Assembly (NCBI GenBank): GCA_964577215.1
Contig: CAZNYK010000138.1
Span: forward strand, 1-10,273
Length of the DNA: 10,273 nucleotides
DNA from: UBA2329 sp964577215
GTDB taxonomy: Bacteria; Bacteroidota; Bacteroidia; Chitinophagales; Saprospiraceae
Reading direction: 5' to 3'
The stretch's first letter is position 1. Every line of letters starts with the position of its first letter. Shown here piece after piece: positions 1 through 6,027 of this stretch. Position numbers and translations under genes: made by a program. The notes under the pieces were generated by a model that was not told the origin of the DNA, made no database searches, and worked only from the letters and a program-made list of their open reading frames with translations.

Positions 1-233
1 GGCCCCCACACGGTGCTGTCGGGGTAGTACTGGTAAAACAAATGATACTCGCCCTCGTAGAAAAACATGCCGTTGGGATCGTTCATCCACTTGGCCGGCG
101 GGGAGAAGTGGAATTGCGGGCGGTAGGGTTCCCGGTAGGCGGCGCCGGGCGCGGCGGCTTCTTGCTCGCCGGCTTGTTGGCGGCATGCAGATAGCAGACA
201 AAGGGAGCAGAATAGAGGGATGGTGTTCTTCAT
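1..233 (-). CDS. GH32 family glycoside hydrolase (fructosidase/levanase-type) lipoprotein, 5' part only
   Basis: The first 77 codons are present; the rest lies beyond the window's left edge. Residues 1-17 form a lipoprotein signal peptide: a Lys-containing start, a short hydrophobic stretch, then a lipobox LLSAC with the acylated Cys at 17, so the enzyme should be anchored to a membrane facing the periplasm or surface. After a low-complexity Ala/Glu/Gly linker comes the N-terminal GH32 signature WMNDPNG at 49-55, in which the Asp (residue 52) is the family's catalytic nucleophile, followed by YHLFYQYYP and VWGP, the usual first blades of the five-bladed propeller. GH32 enzymes hydrolyse sucrose, levan, inulin or other beta-fructosides; the substrate cannot be chosen from this fragment. 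A sugar porter on the same strand about 830 bases upstream fits fructose release and uptake. The start ATG at 233-231 is the only one that yields the signal peptide. Confidence 0.9.
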   Translation of the reverse strand, partial: MKNTIPLFCSLCLLSACRQQAGEQEAAAPGAAYREPYRPQFHFSPPAKWMNDPNGMFFYEGEYHLFYQYYPDSTVWG

Positions 234-255
234 AATAGAACCAGCATGGTTTGCG

Positions 256-263
256 CAAAAATA
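256..263 (-). promoter_or_regulatory. Bacteroidota -7 element upstream of the GH32 gene
   Basis: Read on the minus strand this is TATTTTTG, a full match to the Bacteroidota TAnnTTTG -7 element. It lies about 22 bases before the GH32 start codon, the short leader expected for this phylum. The nearest TTTG that could serve as -33 box is at 280-283, only 16 bases away instead of about 19, so the upstream box is uncertain. Confidence 0.45.
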
Positions 264-380
264 TTCATTTTTCCAAAAGCAAATCAGGTATTCTCATCCC
301 GGTGCGCCTGTTCAGGGGACTCTTCTAATGGAAAAATTTCGTTTCTAATGAATCCCAAGAGCTGGAATAATTTTTTTCCT

Positions 381-388
381 TAACTTTG
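381..388 (+). promoter_or_regulatory. Bacteroidota -7 element upstream of the PIN toxin-antitoxin pair
   Basis: TAACTTTG matches TAnnTTTG exactly. It ends 16 bases before the GTG at 405 and 37 bases before the ATG at 426, so either start is possible from a transcript beginning near 394. I see no good TTTG at the -33 distance (around 358-361). This promoter would drive the toxin-antitoxin genes independently of the opposite-strand sugar genes. Confidence 0.45.
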
Positions 389-404
389 CAAAGGTTCAAT
401 ATAA

Positions 405-641
405 GTGAAGCAAAAATTATTCAATATGGGCGTTTTAAAACCTGCAGCTCCTTTATCCAATCTCCAACTTGAGCTACTGAAATTGTATTCAGCAGGCGTC
501 CCCGATCAATATATTGAAGATATTAAAATCCTTATAGCCCGCTATCTTTTCGCCAGGGCAAGGGCCAAAGCAGACAAAATCTGGGATGAGAAAAAATACA
601 CCGACGAACTGTTGAGCGAACTCCTTCAACGGCATGGCTGA
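405..641 (+). CDS. Small antitoxin-like partner of the PIN toxin
   Basis: A 78-residue protein from a GTG start, or 71 residues from the ATG at 426; the GTG is kept because the promoter-like TAACTTTG sits just upstream, but the ATG is a fair alternative. The sequence looks almost entirely helical and charged (LSNLQLELLKLY near 17-28, then a Lys/Arg/Asp/Glu-rich second half). I cannot name a DNA-binding fold in it. Its last 8 bases overlap the start of the PIN-domain gene (ATGGCTGA at 634-641), which indicates translational coupling. Small proteins of this look commonly precede COG1569-type PIN toxins in Bacteroidota (recollection, not searched), so the antitoxin role is inferred from position and size. 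Base composition is about 43% GC in a 60-base sample, below the neighbouring sugar genes. Confidence 0.65.
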   Translation: MKQKLFNMGVLKPAAPLSNLQLELLKLYSAGVPDQYIEDIKILIARYLFARARAKADKIWDEKKYTDELLSELLQRHG

Positions 642-1056
642 ATTATTGCGGGTAGTGCTTGATACTAATGTGATTGTCCGGGCAGTTTCGGGCAAGTCAT
701 TGGCCGCATTTGTATTTGATGCTCTTTTTCGCCAGGAGTTCATGCTTTGCCTCTCCACCGAAATTTTGCTGGAATACGAAGAAAAGCTGACCGAAATCTA
801 TGACGAAGAAACAGCCGAATTAGTAATATCATCACTTCTGTTATTACCAAATACAAAGCAGATCACCGTTTATTTTGACTTGCGCTTAATCGTCCCCGAT
901 GCTGACGACGATAAATTTGTCAATTGTACCTTCGCATCTAACGCGCATTATCTCGTTTCGGACGATCGCCATTTCAAGGCGTTGGAGAAAATTCCCTTTC
1001 CAAAAATTGAAGTGCTCACGTATGACGAATTCAAGCAGATACTGGCCCAGAAATAG
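634..1056 (+). CDS. PIN-domain toxin ribonuclease (COG1569 / TIGR00305-like)
   Basis: A 140-residue single-domain PIN protein. The metal-binding acidic residues of the fold are visible in order: Asp10 in VVLDTNV near the N terminus, Glu43/Glu47 in STEILLEYEE, the DADDDKF cluster at 89-95, and DDRHF at 110-114 following a hydrophobic strand. PIN toxins are Mg2+/Mn2+-dependent endoribonucleases that cut tRNA, rRNA or mRNA when freed from the antitoxin; the RNA target cannot be predicted here. The gene overlaps its partner by 8 bases and ends only 11 bases before the convergent sugar-porter gene, with no terminator visible between them, so read-through would give antisense RNA into the porter's 3' end. 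A 60-base sample inside it is about 38% GC, well below the adjoining porter. Confidence 0.88.
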   Translation: MAELLRVVLDTNVIVRAVSGKSLAAFVFDALFRQEFMLCLSTEILLEYEEKLTEIYDEETAELVISSLLLLPNTKQITVYFDLRLIVPDADDDKFVNCTFASNAHYLVSDDRHFKALEKIPFPKIEVLTYDEFKQILAQK

Positions 1057-1067
1057 CGTTACAATAC

Positions 1068-2390
1068 TTACCTCACCAACTGCATCTCCAACTCCTCCAA
1101 GCTCACCCCCTTCGTCTCCGGCATCATCCGCCACACGAAGATCAATTGTAACACCATCATAAAAGCGAAAATGCCGAACACCGGCGCCGCCCCTATGCTG
1201 CCGAACAGAAACGGGATAGAGGAAGGAATGGCCGCCGCCAGCACCCAATGCACCGAACTGCCGAAGGACTGCCCGCTCGCGCGCAGGTGATTGGGGAATA
1301 TCTCGGAAATAAATACCCAGATCACGGCGCCCTGCCCCACGGCGTGAGATGCGATGAACAGGAACAGGAAAACCGGCACCGCCATGCCCTTGATGCCCAA
1401 CAGGAACGCGACGGCTACCGAGCTGAGCGATAGGATATACCCCACCGAGCCGATGTACATCAATTGGCGCCGTCCGAAGCGGTCTATCAGCGCCAGGCCG
1501 ATAAGCGTGAAGACGAGGTTGGTAGCGCCGATGCCCACGCTGCTCAGCAGGGCCGAACTCTTTTCCAACCCGGCGATCTCGAAAATGCGGGGCGCGTAAT
1601 ACAAAAATGCGTTGATGCCGGAAAACTGGTTGAAAAAAGCGATCAAAAAGGCCAGCGTCAGCGCAAAGCGATATTTGGGGCTGAAAATGGTCTCCCCTCT
1701 CACCACATCCCGCTGGTCCGAGAGGATGCGCTCCATTTCTGCCTCTACGTCCATACCGGGGTCAATCAGGCGCAGGGTTTTGGCCGCCGCCTCCCGGTCG
1801 TGTTTTTTTACCAACAACCAGCGCGGGCTGCGGGGTACTCCAAGTATCATCAGGGTGTAGATGAAGGCAGGAATGGCCTCCACGCCTACCATCCAGCGCC
1901 AGGCATTTTCGCCGATACCGCTTAGCAGGTAGTTGGAAACAAATGCCACCAGGATACCGAAAACGATGTTGAATTGGTATAGCGCCACTAATTTGCCTCT
2001 GTCTTTGGGCGGCGCGATCTCCGAAACATAAGCCGGCGCCGCCACGGTAGAAGCGCCCACGCCCAGGCCGCCGATGAAGCGGAAAAATGCAAACATGAAG
2101 GGATCGGTAGCCAATGCCGAACCCACTGCGGATACGAAATACAGCACTCCGATCCAGAAGAGTGTCTTTTTCCGCCCTAACCTATCCGTGGGAAAACCGC
2201 CGGTCAATGCGCCGATCACCGTGCCCCACAGTGCGGAGGCCATCACGACAAACCCGTGAAATACTTCCCCGCGCGGCCATAACGCCTGCAAAGACATGTC
2301 TGCCCCGGAAATGACTACCGTGTCGAATCCGAAAAGGAAGCCGGCAAGGGCTACAGTGATGGACCAGAGGAAGATTTTGCGGTGGTTCAT
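1068..2390 (-). CDS. Sugar porter (major facilitator superfamily, SP family)
   Basis: A 440-residue inner-membrane protein with about 12 hydrophobic segments, the normal length for sugar:H+ symporters such as XylE, GalP and the GLUT relatives. Family marks run in order: GFLFGFDTVVISGA in the first membrane helix, DRLGRKKT (69-76) in the loop between helices 2 and 3, PRSPRWLL after helix 6, FNQFSGINAFLYYAP (253-267) in helix 7, which contributes to the sugar site, DRFGRR between helices 8 and 9, a W-x3-SEIFP segment, and the terminal PETKG (424-428). The substrate is probably a hexose such as fructose or glucose, judged from the GH32 gene farther along on the same strand. It starts 45 bases after the GIY-YIG gene ends; I found no clear promoter there, so it may be co-transcribed with that pair or use a promoter I cannot recognise. 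Confidence 0.92.
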   Translation of the reverse strand: MNHRKIFLWSITVALAGFLFGFDTVVISGADMSLQALWPRGEVFHGFVVMASALWGTVIGALTGGFPTDRLGRKKTLFWIGVLYFVSAVGSALATDPFMFAFFRFIGGLGVGASTVAAPAYVSEIAPPKDRGKLVALYQFNIVFGILVAFVSNYLLSGIGENAWRWMVGVEAIPAFIYTLMILGVPRSPRWLLVKKHDREAAAKTLRLIDPGMDVEAEMERILSDQRDVVRGETIFSPKYRFALTLAFLIAFFNQFSGINAFLYYAPRIFEIAGLEKSSALLSSVGIGATNLVFTLIGLALIDRFGRRQLMYIGSVGYILSLSSVAVAFLLGIKGMAVPVFLFLFIASHAVGQGAVIWVFISEIFPNHLRASGQSFGSSVHWVLAAAIPSSIPFLFGSIGAAPVFGIFAFMMVLQLIFVWRMMPETKGVSLEELEMQLVR

Positions 2391-2435
2391 AAATAAGATT
2401 TTAGTGCTATAGACAACACTCAGAAGGTGTAGAAA

Positions 2436-2747
2436 TCATTCCAAATTCCCCCTGGGATTATGACCCCATTTTGCCCGGTAAGCGGCAACATACTCTTTTT
2501 CAATCTCTTCTGCCCGTGCCCGCCCCGGAATATCCCTCAATAAAATGCGCCCAACAAAACGCTCCTCCTTCACCACGCGATTGAATACTGCTACTTGTTC
2601 GCGAATGCGTTGCGAAAGTTCGTCTTTACCAATTGGGTAATGGGATATTCCATATTTATAGACGTCGCCGTCCTCTGTATCAATGATTTCATACAGGTGA
2701 AAAGCCTCCGGATTCTTTTTGGAGTTGCCGTGAAGCCCTTTTTTCAT
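2436..2747 (-). CDS. Solo GIY-YIG-like nuclease domain protein
   Basis: A 103-residue protein that appears to be a single GIY-YIG domain. HLYEI (17-21) fits the first GIY-type strand and YKYGIS (30-35) the second YIG-type strand. They are followed by the helix Arg residues (47/49, SQRIRE), a Glu in EEIEKEY (81-85) that fits the metal-binding position, and the Asn in HNPRGN (96-101) that often closes the domain. Such domains cut DNA or RNA in homing endonucleases, UvrC, restriction enzymes and polymorphic toxins. The N terminus (KKGLHGNS) resembles a short linker just before toxin domains in Bacteroidota, but no delivery or repeat module is attached. The ATG at 2747 was chosen; a TTG three codons earlier abuts the upstream stop. 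It follows the DUF4240 gene after 9 bases, so the two should be co-transcribed. Substrate and toxicity are not shown by the sequence. Confidence 0.72.
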   Translation of the reverse strand: MKKGLHGNSKKNPEAFHLYEIIDTEDGDVYKYGISHYPIGKDELSQRIREQVAVFNRVVKEERFVGRILLRDIPGRARAEEIEKEYVAAYRAKWGHNPRGNLE

Positions 2748-2756
2748 ATGCAGCAA

Positions 2757-3359
2757 TCAAATACGAATGGTTTTTTCACCCCACCCTTGGGAATTGAACC
2801 CGGTTTCAAAATTAAAAGAGGGGACATGATCAAGGTGCTTTCCCGTTTTCTTAAGACAGGCGCTGTCTGCCAAACGAAGAAGTGCTTCGAATTCAAGGTC
2901 TTTCGGCATATCTTCCGGGTGAGCAAGCACATGTTGATAAAACCTACGGCCGTTAGCCACTACACAACAACGAGCATAAAGGAAGATGTCTGCCGAGAAA
3001 TACCCGTTGCCGCCGTATGCATTTTCGCCTGTGTGCCGCGCATAGATTTCTCCATCAAGGCGATGGAGTTTTTCTGACAAAATATCCTGAAAGCGGGAAA
3101 TTTCAGAAAGCGGGAATTTTTCCAAAAAATCAATGGCAGGTTGCATAACGGCGTCGTCTTCCCCTTCTTTTTCCCAATCCAAAATCCCAATGATCTCCCA
3201 GAATACTTCTTCAGTCATGGTTTGGCCGGTATTCCGTCCATGCAGATTCTTGGGAATTACACGCACCTCCACATCCATGTCTCCATCAAGATATTGCTGA
3301 CGAAGTTGCTGAAAAAAGATGGTAGAAAGATCTTTTAACTTTAAATGGTGAACTGCCAT
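2757..3359 (-). CDS. DUF4240 domain protein, first gene of a two-gene unit
   Basis: A 200-residue soluble protein. From about residue 50 it matches my recollection of DUF4240: TEEVFWEII, a helical stretch with LSEKLHRLDGEIYA, then NGYFSADIFLYAR with a following NGRRFYQHVL-HPEDMP segment. The first ~48 residues (LKLKDLSTIFFQQLRQQY and on) are an extra N-terminal module, rich in helix and then strand. DUF4240 proteins have no established biochemical role that I know of; some occur next to WGR-type or toxin-like genes. The gene has a well-formed Bacteroidota promoter and is followed after 9 bases by the GIY-YIG gene, so it could be an inhibitor or immunity partner made first, or a co-effector. 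The tail after residue 175 (HLDHVPSFNFETGFN) is not recognised. A sample near its middle is about 38% GC, another is 58%. Confidence 0.75.
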   Translation of the reverse strand: MAVHHLKLKDLSTIFFQQLRQQYLDGDMDVEVRVIPKNLHGRNTGQTMTEEVFWEIIGILDWEKEGEDDAVMQPAIDFLEKFPLSEISRFQDILSEKLHRLDGEIYARHTGENAYGGNGYFSADIFLYARCCVVANGRRFYQHVLAHPEDMPKDLEFEALLRLADSACLKKTGKHLDHVPSFNFETGFNSQGWGEKTIRI

Positions 3360-3382
3360 AACAAATAGGTTGGTACATGGTG

Positions 3383-3412
3383 CAAATATAGCTTTTTTAT
3401 CGTTCTGACAAA
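3383..3412 (-). promoter_or_regulatory. Bacteroidota promoter for the DUF4240/GIY-YIG unit
   Basis: On the minus strand TTTG (3412-3409) is followed after 18 bases by TATATTTG (3390-3383), an exact TAnnTTTG. Transcription would start near 3376, leaving a leader of about 17 bases before the ATG at 3359. This is back-to-back with the DUF3109 promoter. Confidence 0.7.
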
Positions 3413-3468
3413 GGCGCCCAGACTCTTCATCTCATTAGTTTTTTCCGAACGCAGCCTGGACGTGCTTA

Positions 3469-3499
3469 TTTGTTGAGACCCTGCAAAAGCCTACCTTTG
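3469..3499 (+). promoter_or_regulatory. Bacteroidota promoter for the DUF3109 gene
   Basis: TTTG at 3469-3472, a 19-base spacer, then TACCTTTG at 3492-3499: this is the consensus Bacteroidota housekeeping promoter with ideal spacing. The start codon at 3529 lies 30 bases beyond. It is the cleanest promoter in the window and supports the phylum assignment. Confidence 0.75.
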
Positions 3500-3528
3500 C
3501 GAACAAGACGAAATAAGGATAACAAACC

Positions 3529-4116
3529 ATGCTACTCATACACGACATCTTAGTCAGCGACGAAGTGGTACAATCCCACTTTGTGTGCAATCTCGAAGCC
3601 TGCAAAGGCGCCTGCTGCTGGGAGGGCGACTACGGCGCCCCCCTGGATGCGGCCGAACTGCCCGTATTGGAGCGCATCTTTCCGCTCATCAAGGACTTCC
3701 TCGCACCGGAAGGGATCGCGGCCATTGAAGACCAGGGAACCGCGGTGTACAACGAAGACCACGAAGTGTGGGCTACTCCTTTGGTCAATAACGGCCCTTG
3801 CGCCTACATGACCCGGGACGTGCGCGGCATTGCCCAGTGCGGCATTGAACAAGCCTGGCAGGCCGGCGCTATCGATTTCAAAAAGCCGGTTTCCTGCCAC
3901 CTGTATCCCATCCGCATATCCACTTCGGACATACCCGGCTTCGAAGCCCTTAATTACGACCGCTGGCACATCTGCGACCCCGCATGCACACTGGGCGATA
4001 AGCTCCGGGTTCCCTTGTATCAATTTGTCAGGGAGGCGATCGTACGCAAGTACGGCGAAGCTTTTTATGAAGAACTCGATGGCGCGGTAAAAGGACTCCA
4101 ACAAACCGGCAGTTGA
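3529..4116 (+). CDS. DUF3109 family Cys-rich protein
   Basis: A 195-residue soluble protein with nine visible Cys, most of them in the arrangement of the DUF3109 family, which resembles the YkgJ-type metal or iron-sulfur cluster proteins: Cys20, Cys25, Cys29 and Cys30 in the N-terminal CNLEACKGACCWEGD block, Cys91 (GPCAY), Cys104 (AQCGIE), Cys123 (VSCHLYPIR) and Cys149/Cys153 (CDPAC). The SCHLYPIR motif is particularly characteristic. The clustered Cys suggest bound zinc or an iron-sulfur centre, but no reaction is established for the family. Length is normal. It stands alone: divergent from the DUF4240 unit and followed by almost 400 bases without a gene. Conserved single-copy distribution in Bacteroidota is my recollection. 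Confidence 0.88.
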   Translation: MLLIHDILVSDEVVQSHFVCNLEACKGACCWEGDYGAPLDAAELPVLERIFPLIKDFLAPEGIAAIEDQGTAVYNEDHEVWATPLVNNGPCAYMTRDVRGIAQCGIEQAWQAGAIDFKKPVSCHLYPIRISTSDIPGFEALNYDRWHICDPACTLGDKLRVPLYQFVREAIVRKYGEAFYEELDGAVKGLQQTGS

Positions 4117-4139
4117 GAACCGAACACCGGATTCTTGAC

Positions 4140-4174
4140 AAAAAGGCCATATCCTTCCGATCCTGCGCCTTTTT
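4140..4174 (+). terminator. Possible intrinsic terminator after the DUF3109 gene
   Basis: AAAAAGGC (4140-4147) can pair with GCCTTTTT (4167-4174), an 8-bp stem with a 19-base loop, ending in T residues and lying 23 bases after the stop codon. The stem is A/T-rich and the loop is long, so it is weak, but position and T-tract fit. Confidence 0.4.
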
Positions 4175-4252
4175 CTTTCTATTTATACCACAGGCATATT
4201 GCGCGGCATGAAAAAATAGATTATTTTTGTTGGGTCTATATCTCAAAAACGA

Positions 4253-4298
4253 AACCGGTTACCGCAATCCCTCCCAAAACCGATAACGACACAGTGTC
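4253..4298. promoter_or_regulatory. Two palindromic sites, operator candidates
   Basis: AACCGGTT (4253-4260) is an 8-bp perfect palindrome with central CCGG, and GACACAGTGTC (4288-4298) is an 11-bp inverted repeat around a central A. The first is of the kind bound by LacI-family regulators of sugar genes, which often carry a central CG with A/T-rich flanks. Both lie 210-255 bases before the symporter start, within the gene-free stretch. No regulator gene is in the window and short palindromes occur by chance, so this is tentative. Confidence 0.25.
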
Positions 4299-4363
4299 AG
4301 GTTTTTATAATTAACTGAAAATCTTTTATATACAGTACTTGCCTCTTGGTGATTGCTTCTTTT

Positions 4364-4437
4364 GGGCAGCCACGCTCTTATAGTTCCATGACATAAAGAG
4401 TCACGCTGAAAACCCTTTTGAAGTTGGTTTTTGCAGC
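4364..4437 (+). ncRNA. Candidate structured leader RNA of the symporter gene
   Basis: Folded by eye. GGGCAGC (4364-4370) can pair with GCTG (4405-4408) and CCC (4413-4415). Inside it lies a stem of CTCTT (4375-4379) with AAGAG (4396-4400), extended by AT/AT around a bulged A. The same GCTGAAAACC (4405-4414) can instead pair with GGTTTT-TG-CAGC (4426-4437), ten pairs with a two-base bulge. The second fold destroys the first and also takes three bases (4435-4437) from the base of the terminator that follows. Mutually exclusive stems in this order are typical of riboswitches and attenuators. It does not match any riboswitch consensus I remember, no promoter was recognised upstream, and boundaries are approximate. 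Confidence 0.35.
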
Positions 4438-4476
4438 AGCCTTTTTATGGTTTGTCCATAGAGGCTGCTTTTTTTT
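4435..4476 (+). terminator. Strong intrinsic terminator in the symporter leader
   Basis: AGCAGCCT (4435-4442) pairs with AGGCTGCT (4462-4469), and TATGG (4446-4450) pairs with CCATA (4456-4460), closing a TTTGT loop; a small TTT/G internal loop separates the two helices. A run of eight T residues (4469-4476) follows. This is a textbook Rho-independent terminator, yet it lies only 32 bases before the symporter ATG, so transcripts entering from upstream should largely stop here. Either it ends an upstream RNA, or it is an attenuator controlling the symporter. Confidence 0.75.
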
Positions 4477-4487
4477 GCGGCTTTTGT

Positions 4488-4507
4488 CTTTTTTTGCACA
4501 AAAAAAG
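4488..4507 (+). promoter_or_regulatory. A/T hairpin abutting the symporter start codon
   Basis: C plus seven T (4488-4495) and seven A plus G (4500-4507) form an 8-bp stem with a GCAC tetraloop, ending immediately before the ATG at 4508. The A-run is also the probable ribosome-loading region, since Bacteroidota favour A-rich leaders over Shine-Dalgarno sites. In RNA the stem would hide it. The A-run could alternatively pair with the terminator's T-tract. Stability is low because nearly all pairs are A-U. Confidence 0.35.
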
Positions 4508-5890
4508 ATGCTCTTACTCTCCATCGGGCTTTACATGCTCATGACCATAGCGATCGGTTGGTGGGCCTCCACGCGGGTAAAGAACACCCGCGACTTTGTG
4601 ATGGCCGGCCGCAGCCTGCCTTTGGTAGTAGCGGCATCCGCCATGTTTGCCACCTGGTTCGGTTCGGAGACCATCATGGGAGCGCCTTCCCAGTTTGTGG
4701 ACGGAGGCCTGATAGCGGTGGTGGAAGACCCGTTCGGCGCGGCGTTGTGCCTTATTTTGGTTGGCGCCTTCTTCGCCCGGCGCTTTTACAAAATGAACCT
4801 CCTCACCTTTATTGATTTTTTTCGCATCCGGTACAGCCGCACTACCGAGCTGGTTTCCGCCATACTGATCGTTCCTTCTTACTTCGGTTGGATAGCAGCC
4901 CAGTTGGTCGCCATGGCTGTCGTCCTTGGAGCCTTGACGGGGATACCTTTTCATATGGGCATTATCCTCTGTACGTTTGTGGTTGTTTTTTATACCTATA
5001 TCGGCGGCATGTGGGCGGTTTCCATTACAGACTTTGTGCAAACCATCATCATCATTGCGGGGCTGGTTGTCCTTGCTGTGTCCATGGCCGAAGCAGCCGG
5101 CGGGGTTTCCCACGTGATCGCATCTACACCAGAAGGTTTTTTCAATTTCCTGCCGGAAGGCAATTTTCACAGCATTTCGCATTATATAGCGGCATGGATC
5201 ACTATTGGCCTTGGGTCCATTCCACAACAGGATGTATTTCAGCGCGTCATGTCAGCCAAGGATGTGAAGACCTCGGTACGCGCCGCCTACATCGGCGGTT
5301 TCATGTACCTTACTATTGGATTTATTCCATTGTTTATTGCCCTGGCCGGCCGGATGTTATATACCGATACCGGAGGCGGCGACCCTCAGATGCTCATTCC
5401 TCTCATGGTGTTGCGACACAGTCCTGTCGTATTACAGGCTTTGTTTTTCGGCGCGCTGTTGTCGGCCATTCTAAGTACTACATCCGGGGCTATGCTGGCG
5501 CCCGCCACCATCATCGGCGAGAACTTAGTAAGACCGTACTTCAAGAATATCACAGACAGGGGCCTGTTGCGCATTATGCGCATGTCGGTGGTTTTCGTAG
5601 CGGTGCTATCAGCCATTATGGCGAGTTGGTCGGCCAACATATACGATTTGGTGGGGCAGTCCTCTGCATTCAGCCTGGTATCCTTGTTCTTCCCGCTGGT
5701 GCTCGGCATGTACTGGAAGCGATCCTCCAATGCAGGGGCATTGGCTTCCATGACCGTGGGGTTGGTCGTATGGCTGTTTTTTGAAATACGGGAAAGCGAA
5801 TTCCCAAGCCTGTTGTATGGCGGAATAGTAGGCTTGATCGTGATGATAGCGGCCAGCTTGATATGGCCGGACAAGGAGAAGAAGGCCTGA
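4508..5890 (+). CDS. Sodium:solute symporter (SSS family)
   Basis: A 460-residue membrane protein with about 13 hydrophobic segments (LeuT-type fold), which should couple Na+ entry to uptake of a small solute across the inner membrane. Seen in order: TRDFVMAGRSLP (27-38) after the first helix, FGSETIMGA in the second region, the family signature IGGMWAVSITDFVQ (165-178), GSIPQQDVFQRVMSAK (236-251), and LSAILSTTSGAMLAPA (318-333), whose Ser/Thr residues sit where the sodium site is formed in this family. The PQQDVFQRV segment recalls choline/pantothenate/proline-type members, but the solute cannot be assigned; sugars are also carried by this family. The start at 4508 is chosen over an in-frame TTG at 4418: the extra 30 codons would be encoded by the terminator hairpin, and the protein family normally begins just before the IGLYML helix. 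No partner gene lies close by. Confidence 0.9.
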   Translation: MLLLSIGLYMLMTIAIGWWASTRVKNTRDFVMAGRSLPLVVAASAMFATWFGSETIMGAPSQFVDGGLIAVVEDPFGAALCLILVGAFFARRFYKMNLLTFIDFFRIRYSRTTELVSAILIVPSYFGWIAAQLVAMAVVLGALTGIPFHMGIILCTFVVVFYTYIGGMWAVSITDFVQTIIIIAGLVVLAVSMAEAAGGVSHVIASTPEGFFNFLPEGNFHSISHYIAAWITIGLGSIPQQDVFQRVMSAKDVKTSVRAAYIGGFMYLTIGFIPLFIALAGRMLYTDTGGGDPQMLIPLMVLRHSPVVLQALFFGALLSAILSTTSGAMLAPATIIGENLVRPYFKNITDRGLLRIMRMSVVFVAVLSAIMASWSANIYDLVGQSSAFSLVSLFFPLVLGMYWKRSSNAGALASMTVGLVVWLFFEIRESEFPSLLYGGIVGLIVMIAASLIWPDKEKKA

Positions 5891-6027
5891 TCGCCGGCGG
5901 GAGGGTTCTGCTCTGCACGGCCCCTTCGGTATACATTGAAACCAGGCACCCCGTTCAACCATTCAGGGCTTCAAAGCATTATTTTTAATGCCGGCGAAAG
6001 GCGCCTGTTTCAAAAAATTGTTGCGTT

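Noticed and set aside
489..758. 89-residue minus-strand frame over the toxin-antitoxin junction
   Set aside because: It is antisense to the overlapping antitoxin and PIN genes; no motif or upstream promoter was seen.
2595..3077. 160-residue plus-strand frame across the DUF4240/GIY-YIG pair
   Set aside because: It is antisense to two genes with recognisable domains and a good promoter, and contains no domain I recognise.
4418..4507. In-frame TTG start that would extend the symporter by 30 residues
   Set aside because: The extension is encoded by a terminator hairpin and T-tract, and family members begin close to the ATG at 4508.
4514..5227. 237-residue open frame on the minus strand
   Set aside because: It is fully antisense to the symporter, its product is polar with no domain I recognise, and the symporter's signatures on the plus strand leave no doubt about the coding strand.
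4888..5784. 298-residue plus-strand frame
   Set aside because: It is a frame-shifted shadow inside the symporter gene, rich in Cys, His and Arg, with no recognisable domain.
5891..5987. G/C-rich stretch after the symporter as a terminator
   Set aside because: No stem of convincing length followed by a T-run could be formed by eye; TATTTTTA at 5980-5987 is one base off a -7 element but has no -33 partner.
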